64,000 bases of DNA from an uncultured Eubacteriales bacterium (lineage in GTDB: Bacteria > Bacillota > Clostridia > Tissierellales > Peptoniphilaceae). Position 1 is the stretch's first letter, and every line of letters starts with the position of its first letter. Below, in pieces: positions 34,279-42,736 of the stretch. The stretch is taken from assembly GCA_900539725.1 (NCBI GenBank), contig UQDI01000007.1, forward strand, positions 1 through 64,000. The letters run 5' to 3'. Made by a program: the position numbers and the translations under genes. The notes under the pieces are model-generated. The model searched no databases. It saw only the letters and a program-made list of their open reading frames with translations, and had not been told where the DNA came from.

Positions 34279-36282
34279 ATGGACAAAATTTTAATCATAG
34301 CTCCTATAGTTGGAGCTGTAGCACTATTATTTGCTTTAGTAAAAGCTATGTATGTTTCTAAGCAAGATGCTGGAAACGACAGAATGAAGGAGATAGCTGG
34401 CTACATTCAAGAAGGTGCTCTTGCATTTTTAACTAGAGAATACAAATATTTAGCAATATTCATTGTTGTATTATTTGCAATTCTAGCTCTATCAATCAAC
34501 ATCGGTACTGCCGTATGTTATTTAATAGGTGCGGTATTCTCAATTTGTGCTGGATACATCGGCATGACAGTAGCTACTAAGGCTAACGTAAGAACTGCAA
34601 ACGCAGCTAAGGAAAGCGGTATGGGCAAGGCTCTAAACGTTGCTTTCTCAGGCGGTACTGTTATGGGTATGTGCGTTGTAGGTCTAGGTTTACTAGGTAC
34701 TAGCATTGTTTGGATGATATTCAAAGATGCTAACATCGTTACAGGCTTCGGTCTAGGTGCTTCATCAATCGCTTTATTCGCAAGAGTTGGTGGCGGTATC
34801 TATACAAAGGCTGCGGACGTTGGTGCTGACTTAGTTGGTAAGGTTGAAGCTGGTATTCCAGAAGACGACCCAAGAAACCCAGCTGTTATCGCTGATAACG
34901 TTGGTGATAACGTTGGTGACGTTGCTGGTATGGGAGCTGACTTATTTGAATCATATGTTGGAGCTATAATTTCAGCTATCACTTTAGGTGCTCTAGCATT
35001 TAGCGACAACGGTATTGCATTTGCACTAGCTCTATGCTCAGTTGGTATCGTATCATCAATTATCGGTACATTATTTGTAAAAGGCGATAAGAACCCTCAA
35101 AAAGCACTTGATATGGCTACTTGGGGAAGCTCAATAATCACTATAATCGCTTCTTACTTCTTATCTACAAAGATATTAGGCTCAATCCAACCATTCTACG
35201 CTATAGTAGCAGGTGTTGTTGTTGGATTAATCATAGCAAAAGTTACAGAATATTATACAGCTGCTGAATATAAACCAGTTCAAAAAGTTGCTGAAGAATC
35301 AGAAACAGGTGCTTCAACAAATATCATCGCTGGTCTATCAGTTGGTATGATGTCAACAGCTATCCCAATGATAGTTATTTCAATAGGTATACTAGCTGCA
35401 TTCTTCTTAGCAGGTGGAGCAGCAAGCCCAGTAAATGGTCTTTACGGAATTTCACTTGCAGCAATAGGTCTACTAGCAACAGCTGCTACAACTATTGCAG
35501 TTGACGCATATGGACCAGTTGCTGATAACGCTGGTGGTATCGCTGAAATGTGCGGACTTCCAGAAAATGTAAGAGATATTACAGATAAGCTAGACTCAGT
35601 TGGTAACACAACAGCAGCAGTTGGTAAAGGTTTTGCCATCGCTTCAGCTGCACTTACAGCTCTAGCACTATTCGCTTCATATACACAAGCAGTTGGACTT
35701 GAAAAGATCGACTTAACAAATCCATTAACAATAGCAGGTGTCTTCATTGGTGGTATGCTACCATTCTTATTCTCATCATTAACTATGGATGCAGTTGGTA
35801 AAGCTGCTAATCAAATGATTGAAGAAGTTAGAGGACAATTTAAATCCATCCCTGGTATCATGGAAGGAACTGCAAAACCTGATTACGGCAAATGTGTAGA
35901 CATTTCTACTAAGGCAGCTCTTAAGGAAATGGTTATCCCAGGACTTCTAGCTGTTGTATGCCCAGTACTTGTTGGTATACTTCTAGGAACAGAAGCTCTA
36001 GGTGGTCTACTTGCTGGTTCATTAGTAACAGGTGTTCTAATGGCGATCTTCATGTCAAACGCAGGTGGAGCTTGGGACAATGCTAAAAAGTATATCGAAT
36101 CAGGTGTTCATGGTGGAAAGGGTTCAGATGCTCACAAGGCAGCAGTAACAGGAGATACTGTTGGTGACCCATTCAAGGATACATCAGGACCATCTCTAAA
36201 TATACTAATTAAATTAATGACAATAGTAGCATTAGTATTTGCACAAGTATTTGTTAGCTACGGTGGACTTATTATAAAATAA
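34279..36282 (+). CDS. hppA: membrane-bound ion-translocating pyrophosphatase
   Basis: HppA couples pyrophosphate hydrolysis to pumping of protons or Na+ out of the cytosol. The 667 residues form about 16 membrane helices. Catalytic motifs are DVGADLVGKVEAGIPEDDPR with NPAVIADNVGDNVGDVAGMG, and the C-terminal GGAWDNAKKYIESG with GDTVGDPFKDTSGPSLN. NTTAAVGKGFAI carries Ala where K+-independent enzymes have Lys, so it should be K+-dependent. Whether it moves Na+ or H+ is not readable here. AGGAGGAAG precedes the start, 20 bases after secG. Confidence 0.96.
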   Translation: MDKILIIAPIVGAVALLFALVKAMYVSKQDAGNDRMKEIAGYIQEGALAFLTREYKYLAIFIVVLFAILALSINIGTAVCYLIGAVFSICAGYIGMTVATKANVRTANAAKESGMGKALNVAFSGGTVMGMCVVGLGLLGTSIVWMIFKDANIVTGFGLGASSIALFARVGGGIYTKAADVGADLVGKVEAGIPEDDPRNPAVIADNVGDNVGDVAGMGADLFESYVGAIISAITLGALAFSDNGIAFALALCSVGIVSSIIGTLFVKGDKNPQKALDMATWGSSIITIIASYFLSTKILGSIQPFYAIVAGVVVGLIIAKVTEYYTAAEYKPVQKVAEESETGASTNIIAGLSVGMMSTAIPMIVISIGILAAFFLAGGAASPVNGLYGISLAAIGLLATAATTIAVDAYGPVADNAGGIAEMCGLPENVRDITDKLDSVGNTTAAVGKGFAIASAALTALALFASYTQAVGLEKIDLTNPLTIAGVFIGGMLPFLFSSLTMDAVGKAANQMIEEVRGQFKSIPGIMEGTAKPDYGKCVDISTKAALKEMVIPGLLAVVCPVLVGILLGTEALGGLLAGSLVTGVLMAIFMSNAGGAWDNAKKYIESGVHGGKGSDAHKAAVTGDTVGDPFKDTSGPSLNILIKLMTIVALVFAQVFVSYGGLIIK

Positions 36283-36300
36283 GATAAAATTGTAATTGGA

Positions 36301-36342
36301 CTCCCCTTGATTTTAATCAGCGATGCTATTAAATAAGGGGAG
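36301..36342 (+). terminator. hairpin after hppA
   Basis: CTCCCCTT (36301-36308) pairs with AAGGGGAG (36335-36342), and TTTAAT/ATTAAA extend the helix inside the loop. The T tract is weak (CTTCATTT), so it may terminate only partly. Confidence 0.55.
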
Positions 36343-36367
36343 CTTCATTTATAATATGGGTGATTTT

Positions 36368-37138
36368 ATGGAAATAACGATTGACAATATTAAAATAAAT
36401 TACATAATTGAAGGCGAATCAGAAAAGCCGATTCTTATACTTCATGGCTGGGGCGCTTCAATCGAAGCAGTCATGGGTATAGTGAACGCTTTGAAGGATA
36501 CAAGAAAAGTTATTGCCATAGATTTACCAGGCCATGGAAAGTCGTCTGAGCCAGACAGGGTGTTTGGCGGAGAGGACTATGCTAATATTGTTAAGGCCTT
36601 TGTAGAGGAGCTCGGCATTGAGAAATTTGACGCCATCGGTCACAGCTTTGGCGGCAAAACTTTAATACAAATTGCGTCTGAAGGCTATGAAAGACTTGAT
36701 AAGATGGTTCTTATCGATGCATCAGGCATACTTCCTAAGAGAAGTCTTTCATATTACTTAAAAGTTTATACATATAAATTCTTTAAAAAGCTTTACAGGT
36801 TAATCTTTTTTTACAAGAGTGAAGAGGAGCTTATGAAGAAGCTTTCAAAGAAATTTGGCTCTGATGACTACAAAAATACAAGCGGCATCATGAGAAAGAC
36901 CTTCGTTAAGGTCGTTAATGAGTCTCTTCTTGATAGGCTGGATTCTATTAAGAATGATACCCTTATATTGTGGGGCAAAGATGATGATACAACTCCATTA
37001 TATATGGGTAAAATAATGAATGAGAAGATAAAAAATTCTGCTCTAGTTGAACTTGAGGGCGGACACTTCTCTTATGCAGATGATTATCAAACATTCACAC
37101 GCGTAATTAGATCTTATCTTAGTAAGGAGGAACTATGA
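36368..37138 (+). CDS. alpha/beta hydrolase
   Basis: This protein of about 256 residues has the alpha/beta-hydrolase fold. The oxyanion region is ILHGWGASIE, the nucleophile elbow is AIGHSFGGK, the acid lies in LWGKDDDTTP, and the catalytic His is in EGGHFSYADD. Substrate is unknown; esterase or lipase-like activity is the default. The start is the ATG at 36368 (GGGTGAT upstream); an ATG at 36356 would add four residues. It overlaps the following MurF-like gene by ATGA, which hints at an envelope-related role. Confidence 0.85.
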   Translation: MEITIDNIKINYIIEGESEKPILILHGWGASIEAVMGIVNALKDTRKVIAIDLPGHGKSSEPDRVFGGEDYANIVKAFVEELGIEKFDAIGHSFGGKTLIQIASEGYERLDKMVLIDASGILPKRSLSYYLKVYTYKFFKKLYRLIFFYKSEEELMKKLSKKFGSDDYKNTSGIMRKTFVKVVNESLLDRLDSIKNDTLILWGKDDDTTPLYMGKIMNEKIKNSALVELEGGHFSYADDYQTFTRVIRSYLSKEEL

Positions 37139-38625
37139 TAGCTATATTTATTTTCTTGCCAATATTATTAACAGTTTTAATATATATACACTCTTTGGCA
37201 TATTTCCAAATAATGCAATTAAATATGTATATCTCAAGTGAGTACGAAGCTTGGCTTAAAAATTTTGGCTGGTTTAAAAATTCATTAAAGAAAATAAAAC
37301 CGGGAGATAAAAAGCCACTTGTCTTTACTGATAGGATGAAGAGAATGATGAAGATATTTGCTTTATTTAATACTCTTATCATGTTTACATCAATCATCGC
37401 TTATTTATTATTCGGTGAAAAGATTGCGCTTGCTTATTTATTAGTATTAGCTTTTTTACTATACATCATAAGAGCAAGGAGCGTTAAGTGTGCAAATATA
37501 TTAGCACTACCGATTGAAAATAAAATCAATCACGGTTTTTATGTTGAGGCGCAAAATAAAATTAAAAAAGAAAAAGAAAATAAATTAAAAGTAGTTGGAA
37601 TAACTGGCAGCTATGGTAAAACATCTACAAAACTTGTTTTGAACGACATAGTGAAAAATAATCTTAAGACTTATGCAACACCAAGTTCTTTCAATACACC
37701 TATGGGTATATCAAAGGTAATTAATAATGAGCTTGAGAGCGGAACTGAAGTTTTCATCTCTGAGCTTGGAGCAAGATATGTGGGCGAGATAAAAGAGGTA
37801 GCTGAGCTAGTTATGCCTGACATAGCCATCATCACAAACATCGGTCCATGTCACATAGAAACATTTGGTTCTATGGAAAATATTGTTAAGACTAAGTTTG
37901 AGCTTATCGATACGCTTAAGGAAGGCGGCCTTGCTATATTTAATTACGACAATCCATATATCAGAGAAAAGGCAGCTGAAGTCAAGACTAGAAAGGTTTA
38001 CATCTCACTTGAAGATGACGCTTGCGATTACTTTGCTAAGGACATAAGCGTCGGTGAGTTTGGTACTGAATTTACTCTTATATACAAAAATAAAGAGTAT
38101 AAGCTAAAGACAAAATTACTTGGTAAGCACAATATTTACAATGTACTTTTATCTGTGGCTGCGGCTCATGAGCTAGGCATGTCCATGGAAGAGATAGTTA
38201 AAGCAGTTCTTGATGTTAATCAAGTTGAGCATAGACTATCACTCGTAGAAAATCCAAATAAGCTCATCATCATAGATGATGCATTTAACAGTAACCCAAG
38301 CGGTGCACAAGCGGCCCTTGATGTAGTCGCTGAGTTTAAAGAGGGAAAGAAGATCGTTATCTCACCAGGTATGGTTGAGTTAGGAGATTTACAATACGAT
38401 GAAAATAAAAACTTCGGTAAGAATGCTGCAGCTCTTGTAGATCACTTCATCATAGTTTCTGAAGTGAATAAAAAAGCAATCAGAGATGGTCTCGTTGAAG
38501 GCGGACTTGAGGAAGCAAAGATACATGAAGCAGCAAGTTTAGAGGATGCACAATTAATTTTACAAAAAATATGTCAAGCAGGCGACGTGATTTTATTTGA
38601 AAACGATTTGCCTGATAATTATTAG
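37135..38625 (+). CDS. membrane-anchored MurF-like Mur ligase
   Basis: This 496-residue Mur-family ligase would add D-Ala-D-Ala (or a related group) to UDP-MurNAc-tripeptide. The first ~150 residues are not the usual MurF substrate domain. They hold an N-terminal membrane helix and two more near 78-115, with a cytosolic loop between. Then come the ATP loop GITGSYGKTSTK (~154-165), TNIGPCHIETFGS, and the C-terminal domain with RLSLVENPNKLIIIDDAFNSNPSG. The ddl gene, which makes D-Ala-D-Ala, follows after 11 bases, supporting MurF function. No other murF is seen in the window. Confidence 0.82.
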   Translation: MIAIFIFLPILLTVLIYIHSLAYFQIMQLNMYISSEYEAWLKNFGWFKNSLKKIKPGDKKPLVFTDRMKRMMKIFALFNTLIMFTSIIAYLLFGEKIALAYLLVLAFLLYIIRARSVKCANILALPIENKINHGFYVEAQNKIKKEKENKLKVVGITGSYGKTSTKLVLNDIVKNNLKTYATPSSFNTPMGISKVINNELESGTEVFISELGARYVGEIKEVAELVMPDIAIITNIGPCHIETFGSMENIVKTKFELIDTLKEGGLAIFNYDNPYIREKAAEVKTRKVYISLEDDACDYFAKDISVGEFGTEFTLIYKNKEYKLKTKLLGKHNIYNVLLSVAAAHELGMSMEEIVKAVLDVNQVEHRLSLVENPNKLIIIDDAFNSNPSGAQAALDVVAEFKEGKKIVISPGMVELGDLQYDENKNFGKNAAALVDHFIIVSEVNKKAIRDGLVEGGLEEAKIHEAASLEDAQLILQKICQAGDVILFENDLPDNY

Positions 38626-38636
38626 GAGTTGATAGA

Positions 38637-39791
38637 ATGCTAAAAGTAGGCGTTATATTTGGCGGAAGAAGCGTTGAACATGAAGTATCAGTTATTACAG
38701 GTATGCAAGTGATTGAGAACATGGATAAAGAAAAGTTCCTTCCAATCCCAATCTATATTACAAAAGAAGGCAAGTGGCTAAGCTCTGAAGCCTTCAAAAA
38801 TTTTAAGACATTTAAAGATGGTGACTTTAGCTCAGCTAAGAACGTTATGCTTGGCTGTGATTATGGCGATTTTAATCTGTATATAAATCCAGAGACAAAA
38901 TCCATGTTCGATAAAAAAGTTTATGAAACATTAGATTTGGTTTTCTTTGCGCTTCACGGAACCAATGGTGAAGACGGTTCATGCCAAGGACTTGTAGAAA
39001 CAGTTGGCCTTCCATATACAGGCACTAACGTTTTAAGCTCCTCGGTTGGTATGGACAAGGTTATAATGAAGGACGTTTACAGAGCTAATGGTCTTCCTGT
39101 AGTTAATTACAGATATTATTACAGAAGCAAGTGGAGAAGCTCTAAAGAAGAAGTCATGGCAGATATTGAAAAGAATTTAAAATATCCATTATTTATAAAG
39201 CCATCAAACCTTGGTTCATCCATCGGTATATCAAAGGTTAAAAATAAAGACAATCTTGAAGAAGCTTTGATGATAGCCTTTAGTTATGACAAAAAAGTCA
39301 TAGTTGAAGAATCAGTTGAAAACGCAAGAGAAATTAACTGCGCTGTCATGGGCTACGAAGAAAATGTAGAGACATCGGAGTTAGAAGAGCCACTAGATTT
39401 CAAAGAACTATTAACATTTGACGATAAATACGTATCAAATAAAAAGACTCCTGGAACAAAAACAATGAGAAATCTACTTAAAAAGGACGAGCCACTAAGA
39501 GACGAGCTAGAAAGCTTAGCTACAAAGGCATTTACATCCATTGATGCGGCAGGTAATGCCAGAGTCGATTTACTTGTATCTAAGGATACTGGCAAAATCT
39601 ATATCAATGAGATAAATACAATACCTGGTTCAGTTGCTTTCTATTTATGGGAGCCTAAAGGATATTCGTTTAAAGATCTTATAACAAAGATGCTCGAGAT
39701 AGCTCAAGCAGTTGACACTATGAGAAAAGAAACTGTTTACTCATATGACGCTGAACTCTTTAAACGTATTCAATACGGAAAGAAATTATAG
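38637..39791 (+). CDS. ddl: D-alanine--D-alanine ligase
   Basis: Ddl joins two D-Ala with ATP for the peptidoglycan stem. The 384-residue ATP-grasp enzyme has VGVIFGGRSVEHEVSVIT at its start, FFALHGTNGEDGSCQG, KPSNLGSSIGISKVKN, and the metal-site YINEINTIPGS. The omega loop reads FDDKYVSNKKT, with the Lys-Tyr usual in D-Ala-D-Ala enzymes; the His typical of D-lactate ligases is absent. It pairs with the preceding MurF-like gene. Confidence 0.93.
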   Translation: MLKVGVIFGGRSVEHEVSVITGMQVIENMDKEKFLPIPIYITKEGKWLSSEAFKNFKTFKDGDFSSAKNVMLGCDYGDFNLYINPETKSMFDKKVYETLDLVFFALHGTNGEDGSCQGLVETVGLPYTGTNVLSSSVGMDKVIMKDVYRANGLPVVNYRYYYRSKWRSSKEEVMADIEKNLKYPLFIKPSNLGSSIGISKVKNKDNLEEALMIAFSYDKKVIVEESVENAREINCAVMGYEENVETSELEEPLDFKELLTFDDKYVSNKKTPGTKTMRNLLKKDEPLRDELESLATKAFTSIDAAGNARVDLLVSKDTGKIYINEINTIPGSVAFYLWEPKGYSFKDLITKMLEIAQAVDTMRKETVYSYDAELFKRIQYGKKL

Positions 39792-39799
39792 GTGATAAG

Positions 39800-41902
39800 A
39801 TGAAAATTAGGGAACTTGTAATGAATTATTTCAATAGAGAGGATTATCTTCCTCAAAGCAAGAAGGAATTATTAAGAACTTTTAAGATTAATAAAAAAGA
39901 TAAGAGGATGTTTGAAAAACTACTTAAGTCATTAGAGAAGGATAAAAAGATTATATGCAGCAACAATAAATATTACACTTACAATAGTTCCCATATTATC
40001 ACAGGAAAGTATGAGGCTAATAAGCGCGGCTTTGGCTTTGTTATCGGCGAAGACTTCGATGTCTTCATTAGATTTGAAAATTCGATGTACGCTATGGACT
40101 CTGATGAGGTCTGCGCAATCATCACAGATAAGAAGCCCGATGGCAACTATGAAGGCAAAATCATTAAGATACTTAATAGAGCTACTAAGAGGGTCGTTGG
40201 TACTTATCAAGACAATGACAGCTTCGGCTTTATCACTTGTGACGATGTCAAGATAGTCTACGACATCTTTGTTAATAAAAGCGCTTCTAAAGGCGCAAAG
40301 CATGGCGACAAGGTCGTTGCAGAGATTATTAAGTATCCAGATAAAAATAAAAATCCGGAGGGAAGAGTCGTTGAAATCATCGGCAAGATTGATGATCCAG
40401 GCATAGACATCACTTCGATAATCAAATCATATGAGCTTAGAGAATATTTTCCAAATAGAGTTAAAGATGAATTAGAAGAGATAAATTATGATATAGATTC
40501 TGAGGAGATAGCCCGCAGAGTCGATTATAGAGACTTACTTACTATAACTATAGACGGCGTTGACTCAAAGGACTTGGATGACGCCATCAGCGTAGTGAAA
40601 GATGATGATAAATATACATTATACGTACACATCGCTGACGTAGCGCACTATGTTAGGGAGCGCACTTACTTAGATAAGGAAGCTTATTTAAGAGGCAACT
40701 CCTACTATCTACTTGATAGAGTGCTTCCGATGCTACCAAAGGAGCTATCGAATGGCATTTGCTCACTTAACCCAAATGAGGACAGATTAACTCTTTCAGT
40801 CAGGATGGACATAGATAAAAACGGTGAAGTGCTTAGCCATAAGATATCTGAAGCAATAATTAATTCTGATCATAGGCTTAACTACCCACAAGTTTCTGAC
40901 TTTTTAGAAGGAAAGAAGAAGGCGGAAGAGCTTGGACTTGAAGGACTAGAAGATACTCTTAAGAATATGGAAGAGCTAATGCATATTCTTAACGAAAAGA
41001 GAAATAAAAGAGGCAATATTGACTTTGATATAGTTGAGACAAAAGTTATTTTAGATGAAAAAGGTAAAGTTATTGATATAAAGCCAGATGAAAGACGTGT
41101 TGCTAACAAGATTATAGAAGAGTTTATGATAGCTGCGAATGAAACTGTGGCTAAAGATTATTTTATGAAGGACTTGCCATTTGTCTATAGAGTGCATGAG
41201 AAGCCAAAGAGGGAGAAGATGTTCTACCTTTCTGAGTTTTTGAAGCGCTTCGAGCTATACATCAACCCAGACAATGTCACTTCAGCTGATATAGCGAATG
41301 TGCTTAATGAGCTTAAGGGCAAGAAAGAGTCGGAGCTCATCTCGAACACCATTCTTAGAACTATGCAAAAGGCGAGATACACTTACGAAGAGCTCGGTCA
41401 CTTCGGCCTTGCATCAAAGTATTATTCGCATTTTACATCGCCAATCAGAAGATACTCAGACCTTATCATTCACAGAATTATTAAAGATTTTATGAATGGC
41501 AGACTTAAGGAAAGCAAAATCGTCTACTACGAGAAAAATCTTGATCAAATCACAAAACACATTTCTGAGACAGAGCTAGTTCAAGAAAAGGCAGAGCGCG
41601 ACATAGTTCAAATGAAGTGCGCTGAGTACATGCAAGACAAGATTGGAAATGTTTATGTCGGAAAAGTTTCTTCACTAACATCCTTTGGTGTATACGTTAT
41701 GCTTTCGAACACTATAGAGGGACTTTGTCAATTCTCAAATATGGACGATGACTTCTATTACTTTGACGAAACAGAATACAAAGTCATTGGCAAAGACTCA
41801 CTAAATGAATACAAGATAGGCATGAAAGTCAGAGTGGCAGTACTTGACGCATCGAAAGAGACGAGAACTATTGATTTTAAAATTCTTGGAGTGGTTGAAT
41901 GA
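39800..41902 (+). CDS. rnr: ribonuclease R
   Basis: RNase R degrades structured RNA 3' to 5' and works with trans-translation. The 700 residues run: N-terminal HTH-like region, two cold-shock domains (GKYEANKRGFGFVIGE, then GTYQDNDSFGFITCD), the RNB catalytic domain with DGVDSKDLDDAISV (metal Asp residues), and an S1 domain (GNVYVGKVSSLTSFGVYV). It overlaps smpB by ATGA, the common rnr-smpB pair. Confidence 0.95.
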   Translation: MKIRELVMNYFNREDYLPQSKKELLRTFKINKKDKRMFEKLLKSLEKDKKIICSNNKYYTYNSSHIITGKYEANKRGFGFVIGEDFDVFIRFENSMYAMDSDEVCAIITDKKPDGNYEGKIIKILNRATKRVVGTYQDNDSFGFITCDDVKIVYDIFVNKSASKGAKHGDKVVAEIIKYPDKNKNPEGRVVEIIGKIDDPGIDITSIIKSYELREYFPNRVKDELEEINYDIDSEEIARRVDYRDLLTITIDGVDSKDLDDAISVVKDDDKYTLYVHIADVAHYVRERTYLDKEAYLRGNSYYLLDRVLPMLPKELSNGICSLNPNEDRLTLSVRMDIDKNGEVLSHKISEAIINSDHRLNYPQVSDFLEGKKKAEELGLEGLEDTLKNMEELMHILNEKRNKRGNIDFDIVETKVILDEKGKVIDIKPDERRVANKIIEEFMIAANETVAKDYFMKDLPFVYRVHEKPKREKMFYLSEFLKRFELYINPDNVTSADIANVLNELKGKKESELISNTILRTMQKARYTYEELGHFGLASKYYSHFTSPIRRYSDLIIHRIIKDFMNGRLKESKIVYYEKNLDQITKHISETELVQEKAERDIVQMKCAEYMQDKIGNVYVGKVSSLTSFGVYVMLSNTIEGLCQFSNMDDDFYYFDETEYKVIGKDSLNEYKIGMKVRVAVLDASKETRTIDFKILGVVE

Positions 41903-42354
41903 AAGATGAAGATATAAAACTTGTAGCCAATAATAAAAAGGCGAGACACGATTATTTTATAGAAAAGATATATGAAGCAGGCTTAGTACTTAAGGGAACT
42001 GAAGTTAAATCCATAAGACAGGGCAGAGTGAACCTAAAGGAGAGCTACGTCATCGTGAAAGATGGCGAGGTCTTCGTCTTTGGTATGCATATAAGTCCTT
42101 ATAAAGAAGGCAACATTTTTAACGAAGACCCATTAAGAACGAGAAAGCTATTATTAAATAAAAATGAAATTAGAAAGATTTCTCAGGACGTGAAGCTAGC
42201 AGGATCTACTGTAGTTCCCTTAAGACTATACTTTAAGAATGGCAGAGCCAAGCTAGAGATAGCACTTGCAAAAGGTAAAAAGCTTTACGACAAGAGAGAG
42301 AGTCAAAGAGAAAGAGATATTAAGAGAAGTCTTGATAGGAAGTATAAAATTTAG
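41899..42354 (+). CDS. smpB: tmRNA-binding protein SmpB
   Basis: SmpB carries tmRNA to stalled ribosomes. The 151-residue protein contains NKKARHDYFIEKIYEAGLVL, GTEVKSIRQGRVNLKESYV and the basic C-terminal tail (KLYDKRESQRERDIKRSL) that probes the mRNA channel. The tmRNA gene itself is not visible in the next bases. Confidence 0.96.
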   Translation: MKDEDIKLVANNKKARHDYFIEKIYEAGLVLKGTEVKSIRQGRVNLKESYVIVKDGEVFVFGMHISPYKEGNIFNEDPLRTRKLLLNKNEIRKISQDVKLAGSTVVPLRLYFKNGRAKLEIALAKGKKLYDKRESQRERDIKRSLDRKYKI

Positions 42355-42364
42355 GAGGTAAGCG

Positions 42365-42736
42365 ATGAAGATCGGCGAGTCAAGAGAAAATTATTTAGAG
42401 ATGATATTGATGCTACAAAACAAAGGCATTAAAGTTAGAAGCACAGACGTTGCTAAGGCCCTTGATTTTTCTAAGCCAAGTGTAAGTAGAGCAGTTGGTA
42501 TATTGAAAGAAGACGGATACATCGAGGTTCAAGACGACGGTGAGCTAACATTTACAAAAGAGGGCGAGAAGCTAGCAAAACTTGTATATGACAGACACTG
42601 CACACTTAGAGCGTTCTTTGAAAGCATTGGTGTTGACCCAGAGACAGCAAATGATGATGCTTGTAGAGTCGAACACGTTATTAGCCAAGTTACATTTGAC
42701 AAGATAAAGGAATTAGTCAATAAAGATAATGAATAA
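42365..42736 (+). CDS. DtxR/MntR-family metal-dependent regulator
   Basis: This 123-residue protein has a winged helix (residues ~1-65) and a dimerisation/metal-binding half. Candidate metal ligands are His in VYDRHCTL and Cys, Glu and His in DACRVEHVIS, the DtxR-type arrangement. The N-terminal ligand position aligned with Met10 of DtxR or Asp8 of MntR appears as Asn in RENYLEM. There is no SH3-like third domain. It overlaps pcrA by 8 bases and sits 10 bases after smpB with AGGAGG upstream. Metal specificity and targets cannot be told; no transporter gene is adjacent. Confidence 0.82.
   Translation: MKIGESRENYLEMILMLQNKGIKVRSTDVAKALDFSKPSVSRAVGILKEDGYIEVQDDGELTFTKEGEKLAKLVYDRHCTLRAFFESIGVDPETANDDACRVEHVISQVTFDKIKELVNKDNE

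Noticed and set aside
34518..36080. Several minus-strand frames within hppA
   Set aside because: All are short, Ala/Pro/Thr-rich shadows of the highly conserved pyrophosphatase gene.
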